Below are positions 25,548 to 35,000 of a stretch of 64,000 nt of DNA, in pieces. The stretch's first letter is position 1; each line of letters opens with the position of its first letter. A program made the translations under genes and the position numbers. The notes beneath the pieces were generated by a model, which saw only the letters and a list, made by a program, of their open reading frames with translations, had not been told where the DNA came from and ran no database searches. Origin of the DNA: Mycobacterium sp. ACS4054 (GTDB lineage: Bacteria; Actinomycetota; Actinomycetes; Mycobacteriales; Mycobacteriaceae); contig NZ_LZHV01000050.1 of assembly GCF_001667275.1 (NCBI RefSeq), forward strand, positions 124,001 to 188,000, read 5' to 3'.

Positions 25548-25925
25548 ATGGGCGAACTAACTGGCGATCCGATAGATCCGACCGCTTTCTCGGTGGGAAA
25601 ACAACAGGTAGATCAGGCGGTCGTGCTCACCGTCTCGGGTGAGGTGGACATGCTCAGCTCCCCGCACCTGGCCGAAGCGATCCAGACCGCGTTAGGGGCC
25701 AAGCCCGCCGCGCTCATCGTTGACCTCACCAAAGTGGACTTCTTGGCGTCGGCCGGGATGACGGTCCTGGTCACGGCGCAGGCCGAGACCGAGCCGCCGA
25801 CCCAGTTCGCGGTCGTCGCCAACGGCTCGGCGACGAGCAGGCCGATCAAATTGATGGGAATCGACAGCGTGCTTGCGCTCTACAGCTCGCTCGACGACGC
25901 GCTGAGCGGCATTGCTGGTGGGTGA
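25548..25925 (+). CDS. STAS-domain anti-anti-sigma factor
   Basis: 125 residues. One STAS domain: AVVLTVSGEVDMLSSPHLAEAI, LIVDLTKVDFLASAGMTVLV with Ser68 in the phosphorylation position, and a C-terminal helix (SVLALYSSLDDALSGI). It would bind and release an RsbW-like kinase in its unphosphorylated form. The next gene overlaps its stop by 4 nt (GTGA) and encodes just such a kinase, so the two are a partner pair. The sigma factor they control is not in this segment. Confidence 0.88.
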   Translation: MGELTGDPIDPTAFSVGKQQVDQAVVLTVSGEVDMLSSPHLAEAIQTALGAKPAALIVDLTKVDFLASAGMTVLVTAQAETEPPTQFAVVANGSATSRPIKLMGIDSVLALYSSLDDALSGIAGG

Positions 25926-26425
25926 ACCTCGAGATGGGGGCACAGCTGGGGACGATGGGGCGCTCTGAGCACCAGCCACACAATGTGTCAATCAGCGACG
26001 ACCGATCCCGTTTCGTACGGAGCAGGGTCGCCGCCGACCCCCGCAGCGCCGCTCGCGCTCGAGCCGAGTTCGGCGTCTGGCTCGAAACGCACTTCACCCT
26101 CGATACCGACCGCTTCAGCGACGTTCTGCTGGCGGTAAACGAAGCCATCGCCAACGCCGCGGAGTTCGCCTACTGCGACGCGTCCCAGCCGGGAACCCTG
26201 GACGTCGCAGCGGCCTACGACCGCCGGTCCGACACCCTGGCCGTCACGGTCGATGACCGCGGCCGTTGGCGCCGGCAGCTCCCGCCGCACTACCGGCAGC
26301 AACTCCGCGGACGCGGCATCCCGCTGATGGAGGCGCTCGCCGACGATGTGACCATCGACCGCACGCCGCGCGGGACCCGCGTCGCGTTGACGTGGACCGA
26401 TCTCACCCGGCGGCCCGGCGCGTAA
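25922..26425 (+). CDS. RsbW-like serine kinase/anti-sigma factor
   Basis: 167 residues with a GHKL ATPase fold. The N-box is NEAIANAAEFAY (canonical members have EHA), the G1 box VDDRGRW and the G2 box RGRGIPLMEAL. It is the predicted partner of the STAS protein encoded immediately before, phosphorylating its Ser68 and binding a sigma factor. GTG 25922 gives the 4-nt overlap; the first ~20 residues look flexible, and an internal ATG could be used. Confidence 0.85.
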   Translation: MNLEMGAQLGTMGRSEHQPHNVSISDDRSRFVRSRVAADPRSAARARAEFGVWLETHFTLDTDRFSDVLLAVNEAIANAAEFAYCDASQPGTLDVAAAYDRRSDTLAVTVDDRGRWRRQLPPHYRQQLRGRGIPLMEALADDVTIDRTPRGTRVALTWTDLTRRPGA

Positions 26426-26508
26426 GCCCGGCTGATCCGCTTTGGGGATCCGCTTGATTCGCAATGCAATTCGTGGTTTTCCACAACGGGTCCCGTAACA
26501 TCTGCGCC

Positions 26509-27129
26509 ATGCAGCCGAGCCGCTGGTGGGGCGACGACCGCGCGATCCTCGATGACGACGAGGCCCGCCGGCGCATCCTGGACGCGGCGGGCCGGTGCAT
26601 CGTGCATCGCGGCAACACGCAGTTCCGGATGGGCGAGGTGGCCGACGCGGCGGGCGTGTCCCGGTCCACGGTGTACCGATACTTCCCGGGCCGCGACGAC
26701 GTCCTGCTGGGGCTGATCCTGGCGCGGGTCGACCACGCGCTCGGCGAGCTGGTGCGCTCGCTGGCCGCTCCGGACGATCCGGTGCGCGCGGTTCCCGAGA
26801 TGGTGCTGGCCCGCGTCGAGTCGGTGAACGGCGACCCATTGAACGAGGCGCTGTTCGCCGCCGAGAGCACCGCCGTGGCGTCGGCCCTGGAGAAGGGTTC
26901 CGAGCCCATCGTGGAGACGCTGTTGCGGCACTACCAGCCGTTGCTGCAGCGGTGGCAGTCGGCGGGTCGTCTGCACGCCGACCTCGATCCGCGGTCGGTG
27001 GTGCAGTGGCTGCACGCCACCACGCTGTTTCTGCTGGCGCCATCGTGGCGGTTCCGCCCCGCCGCCGACAAACGCGCGTTCGTCGAGCAGTTCGTGGTGC
27101 GGGCCCTGGTACCGGAAGTCAGACAATAA
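26509..27129 (+). CDS. TetR-family regulator
   Basis: 206 residues. Helix-turn-helix at about 20-63 (ILDAAGRCIVHRGNTQFRMGEVADAAGVSRSTVYRYFPGRDDVL), C-terminal domain helical. ATG 26509 is preferred to an upstream ATG at 26464, since the extra residues fall on promoter-like DNA. Its stop codon lies within a perfect 9-bp palindrome (27119-27144), just upstream of the phosphotransferase gene, a plausible own target. Confidence 0.87.
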   Translation: MQPSRWWGDDRAILDDDEARRRILDAAGRCIVHRGNTQFRMGEVADAAGVSRSTVYRYFPGRDDVLLGLILARVDHALGELVRSLAAPDDPVRAVPEMVLARVESVNGDPLNEALFAAESTAVASALEKGSEPIVETLLRHYQPLLQRWQSAGRLHADLDPRSVVQWLHATTLFLLAPSWRFRPAADKRAFVEQFVVRALVPEVRQ

Positions 27130-27144
27130 CGTCGGATTGTCTGA
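27119..27144. promoter_or_regulatory. Perfect 9-bp palindrome at the TetR/phosphotransferase junction
   Basis: TCAGACAAT (27119-27127), 8-bp spacer, ATTGTCTGA (27136-27144). It covers the end of the TetR gene. A second weaker repeat, TCAGG-N8-CCTGA (27156-27173), follows. They could be an operator for the 27240 gene or a terminator of the TetR gene. Confidence 0.6.
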
Positions 27145-27239
27145 TCTCCGGACGTTCAGGTATTTTTGCCTGACCCCGTGCCGCGACGTCCTCCGGCTCG
27201 CGGTGCGGGTGCCATGTCCCCCACCGAGAAACGAACGGC

Positions 27240-28376
27240 ATGAACAACCCGGTGTCCCAAGCCCTTTCGGCCGTCGGACTGGCCGCGCACCTGGGCCGCG
27301 GGGTGGGTCGGCTGGCCACCGACGCGGCGGTCGGCGGCCGCGTCGGGTTGCCGCGCCGGGTGCAGGATGTCGACGCCGCGGTGCTCAGCAGGGTCATGCG
27401 CACCACCGTCAAATCCGTCCGGGTGCTGGGCAGCGGCGCCGGGACATCGTCGCGGGCGCGGCTGGTGCTGACCGGGAAGAACGTCCCCGACTCGGTGTTC
27501 ATCAAGCTCGCGGCCACGACCGCGGCCACCCGGCTGATGGGCGAGCTCGGCCGGCTCGGCCAGACGGAAGTGCGGTTCTACAACCAGCTCGCGCCCCAGG
27601 TGGTCGGCGCGCCGCATGCCTATGGCGCGGCGTTCGATCCCTGGACCGGCCGCTACCTGGTGGTGCTGGAAGACTTGCCGGTCGAGTCGTGCGAATTCCC
27701 GGACACCCTGCACCCGCTGTCGCCCGACCAGGCCAGCTTGATCGTGGAGTTGCTGGCCGACTTGCACGCGACATTTTGGAATCGACTCCCCCGGGACGGC
27801 CGCGGCCCGCTGGGCTGGCTGTACACGCCCTCCGGTGACGTCACCTCGTTGCTGACCGGTTCGCTGATGCACGCCTCGATCAAGCGCCTCGCCGGGCGCA
27901 CCGACATCCCCGTGGACAATGGCCGTTTCATCGCCGACAACTACCGCGCCGTCGCGGCGCTCATCGACTCTCCCCCGCACACCGTCATGCACGGCGACGC
28001 CCACCCCGGGAACATGTTCTTCCACGGGGGCAAGGCCGGACTGCTGGATTGGCAGGCCGTGCGGCGCGGGCACCCGTCACGGGAGCTGGCCTACACACTG
28101 ATCACCAGCCTCACCCCCGAAGATCGCCGAACGACCCAGCGCGAACTGCTCGACGACTACCGCCGCGGGCTCGCGGCGGCGGGCGGACCCGAACTGGACC
28201 GCGACGATTTGTGGCAGCGGTTTCGGCAGGGCGCGCTGTACGCCTACGTGGCGGCCCTGATCACCGCCGGGATGGGCGGCATGCAGCTCGAGGGCATCGC
28301 GATGGAGGGGCTGCGGCGCGGCGTCGCGGCGCTCGACGATCTGGAAACGGTCGCGACGCTGAAGAGCTCCCTCTGA
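27240..28376 (+). CDS. Aminoglycoside-phosphotransferase-like kinase
   Basis: 378 residues. The Brenner motif HGDAHPGNMFF (His251-Gly252-Asp253) and the metal-binding DWQAV are clear, with the ecdysteroid-kinase-like layout RELAYTL after it. This family phosphorylates small hydroxylated molecules; many mycobacterial members have no known substrate. It is probably controlled by the TetR upstream. An acyl-CoA-linked role is possible, but not shown. Confidence 0.87.
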   Translation: MNNPVSQALSAVGLAAHLGRGVGRLATDAAVGGRVGLPRRVQDVDAAVLSRVMRTTVKSVRVLGSGAGTSSRARLVLTGKNVPDSVFIKLAATTAATRLMGELGRLGQTEVRFYNQLAPQVVGAPHAYGAAFDPWTGRYLVVLEDLPVESCEFPDTLHPLSPDQASLIVELLADLHATFWNRLPRDGRGPLGWLYTPSGDVTSLLTGSLMHASIKRLAGRTDIPVDNGRFIADNYRAVAALIDSPPHTVMHGDAHPGNMFFHGGKAGLLDWQAVRRGHPSRELAYTLITSLTPEDRRTTQRELLDDYRRGLAAAGGPELDRDDLWQRFRQGALYAYVAALITAGMGGMQLEGIAMEGLRRGVAALDDLETVATLKSSL

Positions 28377-28421
28377 CAAAACGAGTTTGGGCCGAACCTG
28401 TTGCTATGCCGCCCGCACGAG

Positions 28422-28444
28422 TTACGCTACTTCCCGTAGCGTAA
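28422..28444. promoter_or_regulatory. Perfect 9-bp palindrome before the D-aminoacylase-like gene
   Basis: TTACGCTAC (28422-28430), spacer TTCCC, GTAGCGTAA (28436-28444). It lies 48 nt before the ATG of the amidohydrolase and after the phosphotransferase stop. It looks like a regulator operator; the cognate protein is not known and need not be local. Confidence 0.65.
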
Positions 28445-28480
28445 TGCTGCGGGTCTTGTGCGTCTTCCGCCCATCGCGGC

Positions 28481-28488
28481 AAGGAGAG
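28481..28488 (+). promoter_or_regulatory. Strong ribosome-binding site
   Basis: AAGGAGAG ends 4 nt before ATG 28493 and fixes that start for the amidohydrolase. Confidence 0.75.
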
Positions 28489-28492
28489 TCTG

Positions 28493-30253
28493 ATGTTCGA
28501 TCTGAAGATCACTGGCGGCACCGTCGTCGACGGCACCGGCGCGGAGCGCTATCGCGCCGACGTCGGCATCAAGGACGGCAAGATCGTCGACGTCGTCCGG
28601 CGGGGCCCCGGCGACCCCGCGATGCCGGGCGAGGCGGCCGAAACCATCGATGCGACAGGGCGGGTGGTCGCGCCCGGCTTCGTCGACATCCACACCCATT
28701 ACGACGGCCAGGTCAGCTGGGACAGCCTGCTCGAACCGTCGAGCGGCCATGGCGTCACCACGATCGTGACCGGCAACTGCGGCGTGGGCTTCGCCCCGGT
28801 ACGCCCCGGCACCGAGCAATGGCTGATCGAGTTGATGGAGGGCGTCGAGGACATCCCCGGCACCGCGCTCACCGAGGGCATCACCTGGGGCTGGGAGACC
28901 TACCCCGAGTACCTCGATGCGATCGGCAAGCACAAGTTCGCGATCGACGTGGGCAGCCAGGTCGCCCACGGCGCCATCCGCGCCTACGCGATGGGCGAGC
29001 GCGGCGCCCGCAACGAGCCGGCCACGCCCGCGGACATCGAGGCGATGGGCCGGCTGGTCCGGGAGGCGATCGAAGCCGGCGCGCTCGGGTTCTCGACGTC
29101 GCGCACGATGGGGCACCGTGCGATGGACGGCGAACCGGTGCCGGGAACCTACGCGGCCGAGGACGAGCTGTTCGGCCTGGGACGAGCCATGGCCGCGGGC
29201 GGCCAGGCGGTGTTCGAGCTGGCCCCGCAGGGATCCGCGGGCGAAGACATCGTCGCGCCCAAGAAGGAGCTGGACTGGATGCGGCGGTTGAGCGCCGAGA
29301 TCGACCGGCCGGTGTCGTTCGCGCTCATTCAGGTGGACGCCGACCCGAAGCTGTGGCGCGAGATGCTGGACCTCTCGGCCGACGCGCACGCTGAGGGCGC
29401 CCGGTTGTACCCACAGGTCGCGGCGCGCCCGTTCGGCATGATGATCGGATTCCAGGGCCACCACGGCTTCAGCCATCGCCCCACCTACCGCCGGCTGGCG
29501 GCGGAGTGCAGCCGGGAGGAACTCGCGCAGCGGCTGGCCGATCCCGCGGTGAAGGCCGCCATCCTGGCCGACGAGGACCTGCCCGCCGACCCGACGCTGT
29601 TGTTCGACGGCATGTTCGCCCTGGTGCAGCACTCGCTCGGGCGGCTCTACGCGCTGGGCGACCCGCCCGACTACGAGCCCACCCCCGACCGCACCGTCGC
29701 GGCTATCGCCAAGGCGCGCGGCGAGGACCCGCTGTCGACGCTGTACGACCTGATGCTCGAACGGGACGCGACGGCGATGCTGATGCTGCCGCTGTTCAAC
29801 TATGCCGACGGCAACTGCGACGCGATCCGGGAGATGCTGCTGCACCCCGCCGGCGTGCTCGGGCTGTCCGACGGCGGCGCCCACTGCGGAATGATCTGCG
29901 ACGCTTCGTATCCCACGTTCCTGCTGACGCACTGGGCGCGGGACCGGCGCCGGGGCGACAAGCTGTCGCTGGAGTACGTGATCCGCAAGCAGTCCCGCGA
30001 CACCGCGCACCTGTTCGGCCTCACCGACCGCGGCACCATCGAGCCGGGCAAGAAGGCCGACATCAATGTGATCGACATGGACGCCCTGACGCTGCATCCC
30101 GCGGCGATGGCCTTCGACCTGCCCGCCGGCGGCAACCGAATCCTGCAGGGCGCCAGCGGTTATGCGGCCACCATCGTCAGCGGAACCGTGACCCGGCGCG
30201 ACGACGTCGACACCGGGGCCCGCCCCGGCCGGTTGGTGCGCGGGGCGCGCTAA
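28493..30253 (+). CDS. N-acyl-D-amino-acid deacylase-like amidohydrolase
   Basis: 586 residues of the metal-dependent amidohydrolase superfamily. [31 protein letters not shown] opens the composite beta domain. Metal ligands include DIHTHYDG (about 63-70). The late LSDGGAHC and the closing [13 protein letters not shown] fit the D-aminoacylase/dihydroorotase-like layout. It hydrolyses an amide bond; the true substrate is unknown. Start fixed by the strong RBS. It is followed after 10 nt by the Rieske oxygenase, so the two may be one transcript. Confidence 0.88.
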   Translation: MFDLKITGGTVVDGTGAERYRADVGIKDGKIVDVVRRGPGDPAMPGEAAETIDATGRVVAPGFVDIHTHYDGQVSWDSLLEPSSGHGVTTIVTGNCGVGFAPVRPGTEQWLIELMEGVEDIPGTALTEGITWGWETYPEYLDAIGKHKFAIDVGSQVAHGAIRAYAMGERGARNEPATPADIEAMGRLVREAIEAGALGFSTSRTMGHRAMDGEPVPGTYAAEDELFGLGRAMAAGGQAVFELAPQGSAGEDIVAPKKELDWMRRLSAEIDRPVSFALIQVDADPKLWREMLDLSADAHAEGARLYPQVAARPFGMMIGFQGHHGFSHRPTYRRLAAECSREELAQRLADPAVKAAILADEDLPADPTLLFDGMFALVQHSLGRLYALGDPPDYEPTPDRTVAAIAKARGEDPLSTLYDLMLERDATAMLMLPLFNYADGNCDAIREMLLHPAGVLGLSDGGAHCGMICDASYPTFLLTHWARDRRRGDKLSLEYVIRKQSRDTAHLFGLTDRGTIEPGKKADINVIDMDALTLHPAAMAFDLPAGGNRILQGASGYAATIVSGTVTRRDDVDTGARPGRLVRGAR

Positions 30254-30263
30254 GCCTCCGCGC

Positions 30264-31616
30264 ATGACCGCGCCACCCGGCAACCCGGCCCGCACCCGCT
30301 CCAACGTCCCAGAGGACGCGATCGGCACTCCGCCGGAAAGCCCGACGCTGGTGCCGGCGCAGCGGTACTACTCGCCCGCCTTCGCCGCGCTCGAGGTCGA
30401 ACGAATGTGGCCGAAGGTCTGGCAACTCGCCTGCATGGTCGACCATGTCGCCGAGCCGGGCGACTACTTCGAGTACCGGTGCGGACCGTACGGGGTGCTG
30501 ATCGTTCGCGGCGACGACGGGGTGCTGCGCGCCTTCCAGAACGCCTGCCGGCACCGGGGCAACTCGGTGTGCGTGGGCTCGGGCTCGGGACTGCGCGAGC
30601 TCAAGTGCGGCTATCACGGGTGGACCTGGGACCTGGCCGGAACGCTCAAGCGGGTGCCCAACCGCAAGGGCTTCGGCTCGCTCAAGATGTCCGACTTCCC
30701 GCTGGTGCCGGTCCAGGTGGACACCTGGGAGGGCCTCGTCTTCGTCAATCTCGACCTCGACGCGATGCCGCTGCTCGACTACCTGGAGGCGGTGCCCGAC
30801 GACATCGCCTGGTGCCGGCTCGGCGACTTCCGCTGCTACGCCACGCTGACCGTCGAGGTCGAGGCCAACTGGAAGACGATCGCCGACGGCTACAGCGAGA
30901 CCTACCACATCCAGACGCTGCACCCGGAGTTGCTGCGCTGCGTCGACGACATCCATGCGCCGCAACGGATCTGGGGCCACACCGGCAAATCGGACCAACT
31001 ATACGGCGTGCCGAGCCCTCGATTCGAGGGCGCGCTGAGCGACGAAGAGGTTTGGGACGCTTACGTTTACACGCAGGGCGCGCTGATGGGCGCCGCCGAA
31101 GGGACGCCGATGCCCAAGCCGAAGCCCGGCCAGAGCGTCCAAGACCTGATCGCCGGACACACCCGCGCGTTCGCCGCCAGTCGCGGGGTGGACCTCGACT
31201 GGGCGGACACCGACCGCATCACCCGGCTGCACCAGTACAACGTCTTCCCCAACATGACGCTGCTGACCAACGCCGACCACCTCACGATCATGTGCTCGCA
31301 GCCCGGCCCCGATCCCGACCATGGCGAGCTGGTGATGTTCCTGATGACGCGGATGCCGCCGGGCGCGGCGCGCGCCAAGCCGACCGATGTCCGGGTGACC
31401 GCCGGTGAGGCCGAGCCCGGCGTGGTGCTCACCCAGGACATCCGGGTGCTCGCGGGTCTGCAGCGCGGCATGCATCAACCGGGTTTCACCCACTTGGTGC
31501 TGTCCAACGAGGAACGGCGCGTGATCAACACCCACCGCAACTTGGAGCGTTATCTGGACCTACCCCAGTCCGAGCGGATGACCGGCGGCGCGGCGAAGCA
31601 GTCCGACCCCGCATGA
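30264..31616 (+). CDS. Rieske non-heme iron oxygenase, alpha subunit
   Basis: 450 residues. The Rieske [2Fe-2S] site is complete: Cys95-x-His97 (ACRHRGN) and Cys115-xx-His118 (CGYHGW). The catalytic iron ligands are His215 and His220 in DGYSETYHIQTLHPE. It adds oxygen to an aromatic, steroid or quaternary-amine-like substrate. No reductase or ferredoxin gene lies nearby, so electrons must come from elsewhere. It follows the deacylase-like gene by 10 nt. Confidence 0.92.
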   Translation: MTAPPGNPARTRSNVPEDAIGTPPESPTLVPAQRYYSPAFAALEVERMWPKVWQLACMVDHVAEPGDYFEYRCGPYGVLIVRGDDGVLRAFQNACRHRGNSVCVGSGSGLRELKCGYHGWTWDLAGTLKRVPNRKGFGSLKMSDFPLVPVQVDTWEGLVFVNLDLDAMPLLDYLEAVPDDIAWCRLGDFRCYATLTVEVEANWKTIADGYSETYHIQTLHPELLRCVDDIHAPQRIWGHTGKSDQLYGVPSPRFEGALSDEEVWDAYVYTQGALMGAAEGTPMPKPKPGQSVQDLIAGHTRAFAASRGVDLDWADTDRITRLHQYNVFPNMTLLTNADHLTIMCSQPGPDPDHGELVMFLMTRMPPGAARAKPTDVRVTAGEAEPGVVLTQDIRVLAGLQRGMHQPGFTHLVLSNEERRVINTHRNLERYLDLPQSERMTGGAAKQSDPA

Positions 31617-31668
31617 TTCGTGTAGACACGCCGTAATCGGTCCGATGCGATTTAGAATCCCTTTCGTG

Positions 31669-32046
31669 ATGACCCCGTCAAACCCGTGGGGGGACGACCG
31701 AGGGCAACTCGCGCATCAGCTACAGATGCGATATCAACCACTCGCGCGAAGACGCGCGCGCCGAATGTGCCACAACTTCGCGCGCGTCGGCGTGCGCACC
31801 GCACCCGAGCGCGTGCGAGAGATGCTGGCGGGGGCGCCGCTGGCCGCTCATGAAGTGGTGGACGTCCATTTCGCGCTGATCGCACTGCAGTTCGACCGCG
31901 AAACGCGCGCCGCCCGATACAAGCGGCTGAAGCGACAGGGCGCCCGCTCGATGCTGTTCGCCGGGCTGGTCCTGGTGGTGTTGAACTTCCTCATGTGCAT
32001 GGCCTACGTCATGCTCAACCTGGCGGAGCAGGCCGCTCCGCTGTAG
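31669..32046 (+). CDS. Small single-pass membrane protein at the ESX boundary
   Basis: 125 residues, not recognised. The first ~95 are basic and helical (QPLARRRARRMCHNFARVG, RETRAARYKRLKRQG). One hydrophobic helix is near the C-terminus (SMLFAGLVLVVLNFLMCMAYVML). ATG 31669 is preferred to 31645, because TAGAAT (31653-31658) looks like a -10 whose start point would fall at about 31665, giving a leaderless or near-leaderless message (GTG 31666 is the alternative). It ends 7 nt from the end of the convergent eccC gene. Confidence 0.65.
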   Translation: MTPSNPWGDDRGQLAHQLQMRYQPLARRRARRMCHNFARVGVRTAPERVREMLAGAPLAAHEVVDVHFALIALQFDRETRAARYKRLKRQGARSMLFAGLVLVVLNFLMCMAYVMLNLAEQAAPL

Positions 32047-32053
32047 ATCTGCG

Positions 32054-35000
32054 CTACTGCTGTGGGAGCGGGGCGGTAGACGGCATGCCGACGAGCACGC
32101 CCTCGACGTCACCGTCGACGCTCACCAGCAGGCCTCGTCCCGGCGGCAACGCCTGGGCGCGGACCACGCGGTTGATCCGGTTCTGCGGGTCGTTGTCCAT
32201 GTAAAGCTGCGCCACCTTCGCCGAGTTCTGGAACCGCATCCACGGATCCATCTGCAGCGTCGCCCAGTTCGCGCTGTTGCGGGTGGTGAACACGTGCAGC
32301 CCGATCTGCCGGGCCCGTTCCATCAGCTTCCACAACGCCGCGCCCACCGGGGGTTTGGGCGGGTAGCTTTGGTCCGGGCGCAGGTCTTGGACATCGTCGA
32401 TCAGCACGAAGTGCCGGGCGCCTTCCCACGGCTTGAGCGCGCGGAGCTCCTCCTGGCTCAACCCCTTGGGAGGCAGCCGGGGCAGCAGGACCTGTTGCGC
32501 GAGTGCGGTTATCACCTCGTCGATCTCGTCCTGGTCGTAGGCGTAGGCGCGCACGTAGCCCGGTCCGCTCAGGTCCCGCAGGCCGTGCGGGGCCGTCTTC
32601 GGGTCGATCAGGGTCAGCTGCGCTTCCTCCGGGCCGAACCGGTTCATGATCGCCTCACCGATGGACACCAGCGACATCGTCTTGCCGCACCCCTGCCGCC
32701 CCAGGATCATCAAGCCCGGGCTTCCCTGAAGCCGGAGCGGAACGGGCCCCAGTTCGTGTCGCTCGCCGATGGCGAAGGCGATCGACAGGTCGTCTCCGCG
32801 CGGATGCGCGGCCTCGTAGTCGAGGATCGCGCGCAGCTCCACGCGTCGCGGAAGCCGTTGCAGTGTGGCGTGTTTCGTCACGCCCGCCACGTCGGCGATT
32901 TGCGCGCCGACGTCGACGATGCTCACCAGCGCGCCGGTGGCGGGGTCGGACAGCGCCGGGACGCCGACGCGCAGCTCGTGCAGGCTGTCCGTCAGGCCGA
33001 ACCCCGGGCGGTTCAGGGTCCGCCGCGCGGCGTCCCGCGACTCGAGCGACGAGTGTCCCATCTGGCTTTCGCTCGGGTCCGCCAGCCGCAATTGGATTCG
33101 GGCCGTGGCGTTTTGCAGCAGGCTCTGCCGCTGCCCGTGAATCCAGCCGCCGGCGCTGCACATCACGTGGACGCCGTACTCGGGGCCGCGGCTGCTCAGC
33201 GAGATGATCCGATCGCCCAGGACGGTGTCTTTCGAATAGACGTCGTCGTAGTCGTCGACCACCACGAACACGTCGCCGAAGGGGTCGTTGGGGTCGGTGC
33301 CGCCCAGCCCGTCGCTGCCCGGCGCGAACCGGCGCTCGCGGAAGCCGTCGAGGTCGATCTTGAGCCGGCGGAACGAGTCCTCACGCGCGTCGATCAGCGC
33401 GTCCATGCTGCTCAGGATCCGCTCGATGCCCTCGGCGTCCTTGGGCGACACGATGTCGGTGACGTGTGGCAGGGACGCCACCTGGGCGAGCGTCGCGCCG
33501 CCGATGCAGAAGAACGTGACGCGCGACGGGGTGTACATCGTTGCCGCCGAACACATCAGCGTCATCAGGGTGGTGGTCTTGCCGCGCTGCTTGGCCCCCA
33601 CCACGATGACGTTGCTGCGCAGCGCGTCGACCGCGTGCACGATCTGTTTGGACTCTTCGGGGATGTCCATCACGCCCACCGGGAACATCAGGCCCGGGTT
33701 CTGGCCGTAGTCGAGATGCCACGGCTTGCCCCGGTAGGCCGCCACCAGGGTGTCGACGGGCTCGGGGTCCTCCAGCGGCTCCAGCCAGGGGCGGCGCGGC
33801 GACCGGTGCGGAACGTCATGCAGCGATTCCCGCAGCACGTCGACGATCTTCTTTCGCTTGAAACCGTCGTCGTGGTAGAGGAATTCGTCGGGCTCGGAGT
33901 CCACCGCGGCGGCCGCTTCCAGCGCCGCCGCGTCCGATGCGTCGAGCGGCTGGAACTGCCAGTTGTACAGCCGCGGCTTGGTCAAGGTCATGTCGACGGT
34001 GGTCGCCACCTCCTTGGCCTTCGGCACGACGAACGGGGCCGAGAGGTAGAAGCAGCGGAACGGCTCCAGGTCGCGCGGCCCGACCTTCAGCAGCGCGAAA
34101 CCGTTCTCCTTCGACGGCAGGTGGTAGGCCGCGTCCGAGCCGATCACCTCGCGGCTGTCGTCGCCGGATTCCGCCCGCAGCGCGATCCGGAACGCGATGT
34201 TGGACTTGACCTTCTGCAGTGACGACAGGTCCAGCCGCTGGCCGCCCAGCATGAAGAACACGTTGGCGCCGCGGCCCTCCTGACCGATGTGGATGATCAG
34301 ATTGATCCACTTCTCGTGGTTGGCAAAGAGTTCCAGGTACTCGTCGACGATCACGAGCAGCACCGGCACCGGCGGCAGGTCGCGGCCGGCGAGCCGGATC
34401 TCTTCGTAGTCGTTGGCGTCGCGGGCACCGACCGACGTGAACAGCTCATAGCGTTGCTTGATCTCGCCGTCGATCACGCGGCGCATGCGCTCGGCCAGGT
34501 GCCGCTCGTCCTTGCCCAGGTTCGACAGGGCGGCCACGACGTGCGGGATGCCCAGGATGTCCTGGGCCGCCGACTCGAATTTCATGTCGACGAAGATGAC
34601 GTTGAACGTCTCCGGTGAATGCGTCAGCGCGATGCCGTAGACCAAGGACAGGAAGAACTCCGACTTGCCCGAACCGCTGGTGCCGATCACCACGGAGTGA
34701 AACCCGAAGCCGCCGAAGTCCTTTGCGCGGATGATGATGTTCTGCAGCTCCCCGGTCGGTTTCGCGCCGACCGGGATCTCGCACCAGCGTTCGTCGCCGC
34801 GGCCGCGCCGCTCGGCCCATAGCCGGTCGACGTCCAATTCGCGCGGATCGATGATGCCCAGCGCGCGCAGCAACTCGGCGGCGCCGCCGGTCGAATCGGC
34901 GATTTCGCTGCGGCTGGTGGGTGACCACCGCGCCATGGCCCGCGCGTACCGGTAGGCGCGGTGGATCGACAGCTGGTCGGCGTGGGCGAAGAACTTGCCG

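Noticed and set aside
32294..34222. 642-codon plus-strand frame over eccC
   Set aside because: Shadow frame; the three ATPase domains of EccC are on the minus strand.
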